Origin: Blepharisma stoltei
Taxonomy: Eukaryota; Ciliophora; Heterotrichea; Heterotrichida; Blepharismidae
Direction: 5' to 3'
Length of the DNA: 64,000 bases
Assembly (NCBI GenBank): GCA_914767885.1
Contig: CAJZBQ010000050.1
Location: 496,001 to 560,000, forward strand
The notes beneath the pieces were generated by a model. That model saw nothing but the letters and a program-made list of their open reading frames with translations. It did not search any database and was not told the origin of the DNA. How positions within the stretch are numbered: position 1 is the first letter of the stretch; each line of letters starts with the position of its first letter. The position numbers and the translations under genes are program-made. This document shows, in pieces, positions 46,153 to 59,200 of this stretch.

Positions 46153-47346
46153 GTACAAGGTCTCTATTGAAGAGGAATTCGCAGATTCTGCGAAGATTAC
46201 ATTGGAAATTGCTTTGCATGTTCGATTGAGTTTAAAAAAATTGTAAAGCATAATGTTAAAATTCAAATTAAGTCTACTAGACCTTTGGAAAGAGTCCAAA
46301 TATAGGAATTGCCCGAGGATGGCGCTATCTTGCGCCATCCTCGGGCAATTGGTATAGACTTGTTTGAACTTACTGAAGATTTGAGCAATGCGTCTAAATA
46401 TAGGAATTTATAATGAATACAAAGATTTTTACTGGCATTGGTTATACTACTTTATATAGGAAATAGAAGAAAGACTAGCAAATAGCAATGCTTCTATTGC
46501 TTAAAAGACCCTATATAATTACATTTTATTAATCATTGATCATTTTTCGAAATATGCTGCTGCGCATACTATGTTTGCAAAATCTGCTGAAGAAGTAATC
46601 AATAGCCTAGAAACAATTATTAATTCATGACCTGATAATCCTTTTATCATTCAGAGTGATAATGGAGGTGAATTTTGCAATAGTCTTATTGATGGATTTT
46701 GTGAAAGATACTCCATTAGGCACATCACTAGTTCTCCTTACAATCCCCGTGCCCAAGGCACTGTAGAAAATTTTAACAAGTATCTCCATCATTTATACTT
46801 TAGCTGAGCTGATAGCACGCTTAAAGATAAATGAAGCATACATGGTTCCATCTTCTCTATTATTCAGAATTACAATCGCTGCAGGAAGCATACAATAACT
46901 GGCTTTATACCCGTGTCTTCACAGATCGTTCAGCATTTAGAATACTAATTTGCTAGTGTGAAGGAACCTTTATACCAACTGATGTATTTTTCGCAAAAGA
47001 CGAAAGTATTTATGCATCTGTCACTGAAAACGTTGAAAATAAAAGAAAGAATACTTTTGAGCCATTAAATAAAGCTTTTCACCAAGGCGATAAAGTAATT
47101 GTTCATGATCAACTAGTGAAAAAAAGATTTTGACTCAAATTGCCCAGACCAAGATTTAAATTGAACATGCGTTGATGCATTCCAGCAACAATTACCAATG
47201 TAAAATGCGGTTATTTAGAAATTCTTTTAGACTGTGCTGTTGAAAATGTTGGCGATGTTAATAGTTTATGGCTAATTTCCTTAAGAGATGTGAAGCCTGT
47301 AACATTTGATAAGTGGAAAATATGCATGAATAAGCAGAAAAAATAA
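46153..47346 (+). CDS. Retrotransposon-type integrase (N-terminally truncated), with three IESs
   Basis: After removing three TA-bounded inserts, a single frame of ~320 aa emerges. It has an H2C2-like zinc-binding end (RGIRRFCEDYIGNCFACS), then a DDE integrase core: first Asp in PLERVQIDLFEL, second in FIIQSDNGGEFC, Glu in AQGTVENFNKYL. A basic C-terminal region (FHQGDKVIVHDQLVKKRFW) resembles the integrase C-terminal domain. TGA is Trp (for example near 46628 and 46805). It ends TAA at 47344. The N-terminus is cut off where copy D starts and no reverse transcriptase is present, so this is either a truncated mobile element or a domesticated integrase. All three catalytic residues are intact. 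Confidence 0.8.
46303..46356. other. 54 bp palindromic IES in the integrase gene
   Basis: Consists almost wholly of one inverted repeat: TATAGGAATTGCCCGAGGAT pairs with its complement ending GGGCAATTGGTATA. Removal to one TA restores PLERVQIDLFEL, which contains the first catalytic Asp. Same palindrome family as 62271-62440 and related to 42391-42618. Confidence 0.85.
46401..46515. other. TA-bounded IES (115 bp) in the integrase gene
   Basis: TA at 46399-46400 and 46514-46515, with short inverted ends TATAGGAA / CCCTATA. Excision joins NASKY to NYILLIIDHFSKY in frame. Confidence 0.8.
46910..46974. other. 65 bp TA-bounded IES in the integrase gene
   Basis: Both junctions read TTTATACC. Excision joins HTITGFIP to TDVFFAKDES in frame. 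65 bp is a very short IES. Confidence 0.82.
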
Positions 47347-47571
47347 GTAGTAAATTTTAGGATTTATTAAGTCTGATGTAATTTAATAATAATTTGATAT
47401 GATGCATCTCATTAATTGCTACTTAAGAGAATAAGGAATTTAATATTAGTGAAGTTTATTGTCAAAGCAAATTTAGCTCATTCCTAAACAAAAGCATAGA
47501 TTAGATATAATTTTGGCGTTAAAATATAATATTGTGAATTAAACCTAATTTTGATTTTAAATTTGATTATC

Positions 47572-50194
47572 TTAAATATTAATGTCTAAAGAATCAAACT
47601 TGTTATTGTGGGCAATCGCAAATATGATCTTCTCTTTCATGATCTCTGGAGATGTATAAGCTGGTAGCTCAAGTCTGAATATAGCATTGTCGACAATAGG
47701 AGCCAATTTATTCACAGCTCCAGATTTACTGTGCTTGGCTATTGTAAATTTAAGAGGCCAATCCCACTCAATAAGCTTAGACCTTCTAGCAATATAGTCA
47801 ATAAATTTGGCATGATCGCTTTCTTTTAATGATTTAATTGCTCCCCAGAAGTATTCAATGTGCGCATCTGTTCTTCAGCAATTCTCGTAAACGGTGTTTT
47901 CTTCTAGGACTTCTAATTTGACTTCTTGATTTAGGCATATGAGATCACGTAGTTGAGCAGCTGTGAATAGGTTCAATTTATCAATAGGAACAACAGCAGC
48001 CATACCTTTCCTTATAGAATCGTAAGCTTTAGGATTTTCAAATAATTTGTGCTTCTCTAGTAGATCAGCATAGTGGCCAACATTTTCAAAAGTAACGTCA
48101 ATATTGACTCCGTCTTCACAAAGGTCCACAACTTCTTCACCGTATTTTACTATGAACTTCTCAGAAATGTGCTGGCCGAAGTTTTCCGAAGTAATTCCAT
48201 ATGCTTCAAGATTCCTTAATTTATGCAAAAACTTGTAGAGTGGGAAGTCAAAGTCTCTTAAATCTTCAGTTGTGACGTTTTCGTATAGATTAATTAGTTA
48301 GAATGGGTGTTCGGGGTTTATTTCAGCCCCTCTCCGCCTTCACCGACTTCAAGCTTGCGCCCTATGCATCGGGTTGCACTCATGCCCTTTTTTGTCGACC
48401 AAAAAATGGTGACATCGCCAGCTCTCGGGGAGACTCACCCAGATATTTCCTTGGATAACTTCTAGCAGCCTGGGCTCGACCTAACCCGGAGATGGGAGTG
48501 GCTGGCTGTTTCCACACCCTCCTTCTGGTCTCCATTACCCTTCGTTTCCAGAAGTGTGAGGTTGTCATATGGACTTTAGTCTCCTTGTCTCTGAGTCAGG
48601 AAAAAAACCCTATCTGGAGTCCGATAGGGGTAAAAAAACCCACCCGGACACTTTTTCCGAACTTCGTCGCTCTGAGTGTGAAAAGGACGGTTTGGATAGT
48701 CAACCATTTTATTTGTGTTTTTTCGTATAGAAGATGCTTAAATACAATAATAGGGAGTGAAAGTCTCAGCCCTTGCTTGGTACGAATTGCAGAACCGAAG
48801 AATTTTCCAAGAGTGGTGAATAGGTGCTTATGAGCTGGGAGAGTGGACGTTGGATTGATCATTCAATTATCTCTTCCATTGCCTACATTAAGGACGTTAT
48901 TTTGAGATGGGATCAAAAGTGGAAGTAATGGAGATTGAAGCTCTTTAGAAAGTTCTATCAATAATTCATTATACTTACCTGCATCATCTTGGATTCCTTC
49001 TGGCTTGTATGCAAAATTGAACATTCTTTCAGGATGTCTAAGAGTTTTATTAGCTGCTGCTTCCAAGGCTCTGCTTATTTGACTAAACATTGAAGCAATT
49101 GCAGAATGATCAGCATCCCCTTTAGCTTTTATTTCTTGTGCTTTAGTTTTATCAATAGTAATGTCAATTCTGCAGTCAGTGTTAGATTCATCAAGATGGT
49201 TTTCCAAGTTTTGCTTCTTGAATTGTAATAATAAATAATTCTTGGCCTTCTTAATAAACTTCATGAGAGAGTTTTCTGGCTCGTCTGCTTCAGTGTGCAA
49301 ATCGAACAGATAGAAGTAATTTTGGAATCTTAAGCAGAAGTTAAACAAAATTTCTTTCAAATTATACAGCTCTGCCTCTGATAATTTTTGTAAGTCTGGA
49401 TAATAAATTAACTCTTCTGGAGAAATATTCAATGAAGTGTTTTCCAGTATAGTATAGAAACTAATATTATTGATATCCAGGTAGCCATCCATGAATTCAA
49501 TGAACTGCTGTGCTATGCCATTTTTGAAAAACTTGGAATAGGTAGGCTTGTAGTTTTCTCTCCAATTTTCTCTGTCATCAGCTGATGCAAAGCTCAAATA
49601 GGAATCAATGAGTTTGGTATTTCTTCCTTTGAAATTAGGTGTTAAAGAGAACTTATAGCCCCAGAATTCAGTTTCTTGTTCAGAGTCAATTCTCATAAGA
49701 TCAATACCAGCAGGGTATTTTCCTGTATTACCGATTGATAAGACTTGGTTTTCTTCTGATAAGACACCAATAAATTTGAAGCAGTCTTCAGAGTCTTCGA
49801 TATTAAGAGCTACTTTGACAGTGTCTAGCAATTTTTCATTCTTATAAAAGGCAATTTCGTTTTTATCAAAATCTATATAGCTCCCAATGACGTCGTTCTG
49901 GTCATAGCTCACGCTCTCTGCGCTACCAATTTTTCCATTACTATAATAAATTACAGTTTGCTCACTTCCTTCAATAGTGTTCGCATTAATCAAGCTCTTC
50001 TTGGTAAAGCCAACTCCTACAGATCCTTTTGATTCTACAGAGACTTCGATGTAGTATTTGCCGTATCTCATTTCAGCTTCAGTTTCGTGGCAAGTTTTAT
50101 CACTTGTTGACTTTGTGACAGTAGTTTTATTCGCGTTGAGTACAGCTCCATTCTGATTGCTGTCCCATAAATGCTTAATGTTATACCATTTCAA
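47572..50194 (-). CDS. SPRY-domain protein g2, copy C
   Basis: Same architecture as copy B: a SPRY-like N-terminal region (GKYYIEVSVESKGSVGVGFT; YIDFDKNEIAFYKNEKLL) and a helical C-terminal half ending DSLDINI and TAA. The MITE-like IES of copy B is absent; one SINE-like element interrupts the 3' part. TGA is Trp at 48860 (GRDN-W-MINPTST) and near 47873. As in B, the frame starts just after a TAG with no ATG, and the upstream ~50 bases are conserved between copies. Confidence 0.72.
48290..48719 (-). mobile_element. SINE-like element in g2-C
   Basis: 430 bp, GC-rich, flanked by TTTTCGTATAGA (48278-48289 and 48720-48731). 5' end at right (minus strand ACAAATAAAATGGTTGAC), tail ATTAATTAGTTAG at left. 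Same insertion site as the element in g2-B and homologous over its tail half. Excision joins KHLLYE to NVTTEDLRDF in frame. Confidence 0.85.
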
Positions 50195-50248
50195 GAAGAT
50201 TTGCTAATCATGAACGACTATTATTTAAACTATTCTATTTCTAGCGAG
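50195..50248. other. Conserved junction between g1 and g2 (copy C)
   Basis: g1 ends SISV-TAG and g2 opens after a second TAG in the same frame. The ~55 bases between are nearly identical in copy B (9068-9125), including GTCGTTCATGATTAG, a 15-mer with GT..AG ends. No ATG is present. It may be a very short intergenic region, an intron/IES I cannot resolve, or part of a fused gene. Confidence 0.4.
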
Positions 50249-53200
50249 CTATACACTTATAGAAGATATAGCAGTTTTATGAACTGGGATCCAAAAATAG
50301 ACTGAGTCTCCTATAACATCAAATTTTCTTTCAGAAAGAGGTTTTGACCCAGCCATTCTTTCAACGCTAAGCACAGTTATGACTTGATTTAAAGCACCAA
50401 AGCAGACCACTGGGGTGACAGAAGAAGCAATCCCCGTGAACTTGAAGACTTCAAGAGTTCCATTAAAGAAAGTCAGTTCTCTTAAGTTCATATCAATAAA
50501 CATTGTGATTACATCTCCCTGCTTAAATCCTTCAAACCCATCTTTGGACCATTCTTTCTTGTGAACTTCTCCAGTTCTTTTCCAACTCCATACATTATGA
50601 GGACAGTCGCATCCTATGTACTCATTTAGATCATAATCTTGGACATCCTTTTCTGTCCTATAAACACCAATGTATCAATGATCAGAGCCTCCATCAGATT
50701 CTATCTTGAATTTGATACTCACTGTACCATCAGAGTAGTCTTCAGACCAAATTGCGTTGCCCCATCCAGAACCTTTGGCTCTGGTAACTTGTGAAGTTCC
50801 TTCTGAAAAAGTGACTTTCCTGCCACAAGGCTCTTCCCTCCATCTAGCATCGCTTATAGCTTCAATTTTCTTTTCCTCGACTAATTTCTTACCATATTCG
50901 TCATAGCTGAAAATAGCTGTGTCTCTTGGGTCGAGGCTTGAATTTGAATCGAAGACAATACTAATAAAAGAAGCACCAGGAATTTGGATGAATTCTTTTG
51001 TGGTTTGCCTAATATAAGGATGCTTGGACTCATAAATTCTTCCGAGGTTGCAAGTAACCTTTTTCTTGAATGATTCGAATAAGAAAGTTTCTAGCAGCTC
51101 ATCCTTTTCGCTTAGACCTTTAATGTCAGAGACTAGTTCACAAAATTCCATAAACCAAAGTTCCTCTCCAGTAAGTTGGAATTTATGTGAAGCATCTTCT
51201 AACAGCCTTGCAGTTGCTTGCATTAAACTATTATCTACTTTATATTCGGTCATAGCATTATTAAGCTCATTTGCTTGAGCAATCAAGATGTTAAGAATAT
51301 TTTTGAGCAGTGGGCCTTTCTGATCTCTTATGATCTTATTCAAGATTCTTACAGAGTCAAGCTTCAAGTCCAAAGTGCTTGCTGAAAGAGAATGCAAGAA
51401 AATAGGCTGGACACATCTAGGATGCGTTAGTTCCATAAATTCTTTAGGTATTGGGTCCATTTTTGAAATCTTATTTAGCATCCAAATTGCAGGCCAAGGA
51501 TTATCTGTTGCAGAAACTGGGCTTTCAGGAATCACGTCAAACTTATATCCCCAACAGTTGCCTGATCCATCAGAGTGAAAATATAAATAAACAACTTCTC
51601 CTTCTACTTCAAATGGAGCCCAGTTTGCTTCTCCTAATCCTGAATAACGTTTAATTTCATCAATTCATCCTGGATTCTTAAAAAATCTTAAAGGATCACA
51701 ACCAGTTTCGGTGTCACATTGTGGATCAAACACAAAACTGAGCTTTTTAGCTCTAGGAATTCTGATTTCTTGATCTAAATTCATATTATCATCATATGGA
51801 TGGTGGCTTTCAATTGTCAATGGAGCCAGAGGTCCTTCTTGCTTTTCTGTGTTGATCAAGGATCTAAGAATCCTTTCTAGGCAGTCCTTGAAAAGCGTGT
51901 CCTTGAATTTCGGATTGTCTTGAGAAAGTAAAGTATCAATCGTTTTAGCAATTTTATTCACAGAACTTCCTAAGAAATAGAATAATTTGGTGATACTGAA
52001 TTCCTCAGCTATTGTTGCAATAGAGGTTGGACATTTTTTGATGAGCATTAGAGCAAGAATTTTGTATGAAGCTTGCTTTGAGGAATCCATAAGCTTATAA
52101 AAGTGACTGAAGAGCTCTTGAATAGACAGATCCTTGAATTGGTCTTCTTGAACTTTTCTTTCGGTATTTTCTGCAGTTTCTAATAATCCGCATAGTGGCA
52201 TTTTAGTTGAATTCATCCTCTTGAATGGTGTAAGCGCGCAATTCAAAGCAGTATCACTTATCTTTACAGCTAAAAATAAGACTGATTTCTTTCATAAGTT
52301 ATGGCCAAGATTTATTTCATTGCCTTCACCATCTTTAATTATCTTATAGCCAAATGGTACTTTTATTTTGTATATTGAAGAAGATTTGATGTAAATGACA
52401 TCTTTTATGCAGAATTTTTCTATTTCTCCTTGCTTTACCCAGATGTGAGTCAAAGAGTCGCTGGCTTGGTCTTCAGGGTCAAAGTTACCTAAATCTGTAT
52501 GATCTTTAACTTCTGTGCCTAGTGCAATGCTTGAGTAACCATTTCCAGTAGTCGCCTGCTCTTTTTTAGCGCATAAAATCATTCTCTTTGGAATATTGAA
52601 CTCTTTTTGTTTGCCATCTTCATAGATCGGAACTGCTGTAAATCCATTAGGGACTTCACGAATTGTTTTAACTAGTTTTAACTCAGTGATGGCATCTTGG
52701 TTTAGAGAGCTAATGGTATTTTGGAAATCGTTCGAGAAATTCTGAGAAATGTAGTCTAAGCTAGACCTTAAGTCTCTGTCTGATGATAGAGCTTGAGTTA
52801 TTTGGCCTTCAGTCAAGCCTAAAAGCTTTAGTCTTAGCCTATCATGATTTTCAGATGCTTGAATGACTTTGAATGTTTTATAAATCTCGGCATCTTTGGA
52901 TTTATTAACTTTGGTTGGTGCAGACTTGGTGTTTTTACCATCATATACTTCAAAAGTTAACAATGAAGCTCTTGTGCCAGCTTCCATATAAAGTCCATAA
53001 GCTCCCATTTGAAGACCATTAAATGCAGTTGCATCCTGCAGATTAATGCTTTCTTTGGTGTTTTCATTAATTATTCTGATTTCTCCATTTGCATTTAAAT
53101 AAATTCTAACAGACAATATTTCACCAAGCTTAGCAGGGCCGACAGCAATACCATTGACTTTAAAGCTTGGCGATCCAGAGTTTGTGCTAACTCCTATATC

Positions 53201-56200
53201 TACTCCTCCAAGTTTGAGACCATATGACAACTGATTTTGATAGTGAATACCTTCTAACTGTGCTAGAATAGTCAAAGATTCTACAAACTGTGTAGCGTTT
53301 CTGAATACAGACAAGTCAGGAACTACAGTTATTTCTTTTCTTGCTGTTGCGAAATTGTTATTTTCTATTACGAATTGGCTATTTGAATTTTGGTAAATAT
53401 CTGCATATCCAGCGATATCAGATATTTCAAGGTTTAAAGATTCAGTTTGCTGAAGCTTGAATAGCAGGCTTGATTTTGGCTCTTCTATTTTTCCAACAAA
53501 TTCTAAAATCCCATTTTTATCCTTGATTCCTTTGTCAAGGCACTTAGCGATGATCTTTATCAGAATATTTTCTTTTGTCAGTTCTTCTATTAGGCATTTG
53601 GTTTGATTGCTAGCATTCGAAAACTTTTCCATTATTTCTTCATCTGTAAAGTCGTCATAAATGTATCCGTCTTCGATTGCATATAGTATTCGTCTAATAA
53701 GTAGCATCTTTTCTTTATTTTCTAAGATTTTAGTTTCAGCTTTAGCATGCTTCATGAGGGATCTCAATAAGTCTGTCCCTTCATTGTCGCTAATGTCTTT
53801 CTTTTTTAAGATAAGTGTAATTATATGAACAATAACGTTTTCTATTTCTCCCTCTGATCAATGACTTTTCAGCATTATTAATTTTAAAAATACATGGAAA
53901 TGTCATTTAAAAAATTTATTCGAAATATCAAAATACATTATTTATTTAGCAGAGGAATTAAGTGAGCATAAAGGGTTCTGAACGAAGCAGCTCTCTCAGA
54001 TTTCATATCGAAGCACAAAAATTCTGAGCCAACTAAAGCAAACCACAAATTGATAACTGAGTCTTTAATGCTTTGCAGTTCATCTTGGTTAAGTATTTTC
54101 ATTGCATTAAAGTTGTTAATCGTCCTTAAATAAGCAATGGACTTTATATTAACTGACACTGTCTCATCAGTAATAGGAGAATAAATCGCTACTGTGTCCC
54201 CATCAATTGCTCTTATTATGCATCTTTTCATATTAGAATCAATTAGTTTTGCTTCAGCCAGCTCAATTGGATCGTTCCCGAAAATATCAACCTGCTTCGA
54301 GAAAATTGCTAAAGCTTCGATTCCTCCAACTTGATACATAGGAAGTGCTTTTCCGTCTTTTAAGTTTTGGCAAGCATCGTTTAAGGATTCCATAATTGTG
54401 GTGAGCACCTCGTCTCTTCATTTTTCTACGTATATAAGTTCTTTCAAAAGCACAGTTGCTTCATAGCCACATCTGAAAAGTTTGCTTTTTGGATCTCTAA
54501 AGCCATACCAATAAGCCATTTTCCCAATTCTTTTAGCTCCCCCCGATCCTTGATCGAACGATTGACTGTAAAAATTCCTAAAAATTGGGGAAATTAACCC
54601 CCATCCTTGATCGAAACGATTTTCATATCATGCAAGTTTTTATATTTATAAAAATATATTAGTTATCGAAAGCTTGGGAAGATGCACCTAATGAAGTTGT
54701 TTTTAGAGACTTTGAGACGACATAAAGCTACGGAATCAACCATCCGAAGTGATTTAGTCATCAACCTAGGCTTAAAAACTCAATAATCTAAAAAATTAGA
54801 GATTTTTTTTTAAAATTTAAATAAAAATTTTAATTCAATAAGGAACAAATTAAAATTTATACAGTTTTAAAAGGGTAACTAATAAATCAAAATATTAAAA
54901 AATTGGTATTTTATGAAATTAATTCAATATTTGCTGTAAAAATAATTATTAAATACTCTTAACCCTCTTATTTATAAGTAAATAATATATATATATATTT
55001 TATATTATATATAAAATTTTTTTAACCCCCATCCTTGATCGAACGATGGCGAGCCGTTCGATCAAGAATGGAGGGGAGCAAGCAAAAATTGGACAAAATG
55101 GGCGCTTGTGCTTTCAGGGTTAAAGTGAGGAAGCCTAATCCAGATTGCACCTAGTGTTTCAGCTGAGTGTTGGGATGGGAGAACTGCTTTGAGGATGCGA
55201 GAGCCGAGGGCAATGTTTCTTTCTGCGCTGCTCAGGAAAGTAATTTTAAGGAGCTCTTCAAGATATTCTTCACGAGCTAAGAGACTGGAAATTGTATTTG
55301 ATCCGAAGCACCCATAAATTGTCCACAATAGAGAAGTCATATGTTCACTTGAAGATTTTTTTTCTTTATATACTTCTAAACAGCTATCAGGAAGATCATC
55401 ATACTGGAGAAGAGCCCACTTTAGCTCATGATAATAATCGAAAAACCTATTCTTGTCTTTAGCTATTGCATGCATTGCTACATACAAATCTAAATTGCCT
55501 TCCTCGTTTTTGAATTCTGCTGGGCAATCTTCTTGAACTTTGTAGCCTTGCACGATACCTTTGGTTTCTGTTAACTCGAAAAGATCAATAAATTGTTGGA
55601 AAGATTTTCCTTGATGTTTAGAATTGAAACTTGAAACAATATTTTTATATATTGTTTCAATATTACAGAAATCATAAGATAAAGCTGCTTGCTCAAAATC
55701 TTCTGGGATTTGAGCCCAGATCTTGGAGTGGCCAATATAATGCTGATCTTCTTTAGAAAGTGCATCTTTCATAGCATAGAGTGAATTAATATATTTAAAG
55801 AAATCGAAATTTCCTTTAGAATTTTTGTAAGCATCTTGGCTTGAAAGGAGTTCTGAGCACTCCGGATCAAGTTTCGAAATTTCAGCAGGAGTTAAAACTC
55901 CTTTCATTGCAGGATCAACTTTAACGACTAAATCGTTAATCGTTTCCTTCAGCAAGGATTCTTCTAGTTTTTCAGTATCTTTATTAAACTGCCTGATCCA
56001 TTCTTGCATTGGATTCTTTTTAAAAGCTTTGATAGCGTTCATTTTATTTACCCATAACTCCCCTGAAACTGTTGCACTAAGATTTAGATCTGAGTTGCCC
56101 AACTCCAATAGCGATTGATCCCATTTTAATTCATTAAAAACTGAATTCAAAAACAAATCTTGGACAGTCTGTTTGACAAATGAATTACTTTGGCTTACAT

Positions 56201-59200
56201 TGCCAACTACACTAAACACTAAAAACTTATAAACAGCCCATGCTGCTCTGCATAATCTATCTTTAAGTTTTTCTCTTAATTTCTTTTCAACTTCTGATTC
56301 ATCACATAATAAATCACAATAAGTCCTGTACTCTAATTCAAGGCTCTCCTGGATATTGACCAGAAATTGATCTTTTGCACTTGGCTCGCTCTTTTTGATG
56401 AAAATATGTTTGGATTCTCCATTCTGAGTGAACTGACCTAAATTCTCATATCCTTCAATTTCTTCAGATGTGATTTGGAAATCTACAACAGGAAGTGCTC
56501 TTTTGCGCTCAATAATTAAATAAAGATTCTGGCTCTCTCCTTCTCTGGTTTCTAAGAGAATTTTATCAACATCGTCAGATATATCAGCTTCTTTCAATAT
56601 TTTGAATCCTGTAATGCATTGCTCCAAAAGGAATGGTTTAGTCTCAACTTCTTCTCCTATATAGCCTTTAGACCAATTCAATAAAAGAGAAATGATAAGT
56701 GGGAACTGTTGCTCTACTATCATAAGATTATCAGGCTCTTTTAATGGAAAGCATAACGCATCTAAAACAGTCAAGTAATGAGAGTATGAAGATTTTTCTA
56801 TGGCTTCTGTTTTGGATTTGAGCAGCTCCCTCTGCAAGTATCCATAGATGTTATAAAATGACTTTTGGACACACTTTAATAGGCTTGAATTAATTCCTTC
56901 CACATTTTCCCAATAATGGAATTTTACATTGTTTTGCTTCAAAGAGTCAACAAAGAATCTTATTAGTGAAGTTTCTTTTTTAGATGATAAGCTCATTAAG
57001 TTTCCTAGCTCCCCCTCTGTGAGCGAACAAAACCATTAGAAAAATCCCTATTTTTTGTCTAAAAACTCGCCCTCCATGAGCGAACAAAAATTTTTATGAA
57101 AAAAAAAATTGATATATAAGTGATAATTAATATAATGAAATCTCTAGCTAATTCTGTTTAATTTTGCACAAATTGCGCTTTAAAACATAAATTTTACAAA
57201 TTAAATTAATATTTGCTTTCCAATTTTTGTGAAGAGAGGTTTTTTTAAAATTTTGAATAAAAAAATTCTATAAGCTTTATATATAATTTTTTTTAAAAAG
57301 ATAATTAACCCCAACAAACAAAATTTTTTGTTCGCTCACGGAGGGGGGAGTAAGCTGGAAAGTCCAAGAGCTCTTGCAATAGCTTTCGCTCTTCTTTTCT
57401 CAATGGTGTCCACAATTTTTTCAGCTGAGGCAGGAGTTTCGAATAAAGAAACAATAAATTCAGATATCTTTTTGATTTCTTTAACGTTCTTTGAGCGGCT
57501 TTCTTCTTCACTTATACTCCTTCCAAGTATGGCAACTAAACGTGAAGTTACTGCAACTTCTTCTTTGGCTTCCTTCCATTTGCTTTCATTTCTTTTCATT
57601 TTAGGAATGCTGGCTTCTTGGTCTACATTTGCTACAAAATTTTTCATTATTTTAGTAATCCCAAGCTCATTTAATCCTTGATTATGCTCCGAATTGATTA
57701 ATAAAGCGCATTTAAATACAACATCTTTACTCTGTCTCCTGTTTCACATGCAAGAATTTTTTTCCATTATTAATGTAAGTTAATTTTTTTTAATCAAAAA
57801 AATTTATAGAATTAGCATGTCTCATTATTATTATAATAATTATTAAAATTTTTGCTTGATAATAAGGGTTTCTAATTTCCTAAAAATCAGGTTTATTCTG
57901 ATGGTTTTACTAACTGTAGATGAAGAATTAGAAACCTCTTCAAAGGTCATGGTAACAGTTTCCTTCAATTTTTGGATGTACTTATCAGCCCATTTTCTAT
58001 AGTTGACTGCATCTTTTACGAGGTATTTGACTGTAGATTCAACACTTGTAGGATCTTGAAGAAGGTTTTTGAAAGTCCCAGCAAATTCAAAGAAAATTAG
58101 ATAAACAGCGAAAATAGCTCTTTCTGCTTTATCAAATTCTGGTCTTCCAATTGCTGAATCTTCTTCGCTAACTCCGCTCAAAGTTTTCAGGGTGTTCCAA
58201 TCTCTTACAATTTCGCTATTCCCTTCAATGAAATCGTTGACAAACTGATTGTCTGAGTACTTTACATCTCCCCATTTTCCAAAAGAGTCAATATACTCTT
58301 GCAAGGTCAGCTCTGATTTATTATTGCATACAAGCTTTTTAGTAGGATCGCTTCTAATAAACTGGTTTAACATCTTAGGCTTAACTTTTTCTCCAATTCC
58401 TGGCACCTGTGTAAGGCTAATCAAACTTTCTGGGATAGGGTTTTGAGGTTTAACAAGTGACAAAGTCTTATCAGAAATTCCGTATTTAAGCAGTGGGTTT
58501 TGAAGCAAAGCTCTCACTTTTTCATCTTCTGGTGTTGTCTCAAATTCTCCTGAAATCAATTTTACGCTGATAAACCCAACCATAATTCCTGCCGCATCTT
58601 TTGTGGTATCTGGCCATTGTTTAGTTTCCCTCTCCGTGAGCGAACAAAAAAGATTTGTTCGCTCACTGAGGGGATAATTAATTTTTGTAAAAAAATGAAA
58701 TATTAGTTTTAGAAAAATTTTATTTTTCAAAATTTAAAAAAACTCAATTCGCAAAAACTGGAAATCAAATATTTATTTAAATATATGCTTTAAAATGCAA
58801 TTTTGTTATAAATTATATATATTAAAAATTTTTTGTTCGCTCATGGAGGGTGGGTTTTATCTAAAATATCGGGATTTTTCCAATAGTTTCTTTCGCTCAA
58901 GGGGTGAGTTAGCATAATAGTCAGCTGGAATTTCACTGAAAATATCAATTTTTCAGCCCCAATAGTTGACTGAGCGATCTGAGTGGAATGTGAAGAATAA
59001 ATATGGAGCATTTACTTCGATTCTTTCTCCATTCTTTGGGAAATCATCTCCGTCTCAAATGAAGAGCTTTTCTGCTTTTTTATCGTCTTTCCAAAGCTCT
59101 AAACAATCAGCAATCTTCTCGGTTTTGCATTGAGGGTCAAAGACCAAATAATATTTTCTTGCTCCAGGAATCTTTACAGTGTGGGTAATATCAAGATTGT

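Noticed and set aside
48380-48862. Open frames on both strands in 48.4-48.9 kb
   Set aside because: Part is the SINE-like element 48290-48719. The rest (48720-48862) belongs to g2-C once the element is removed.
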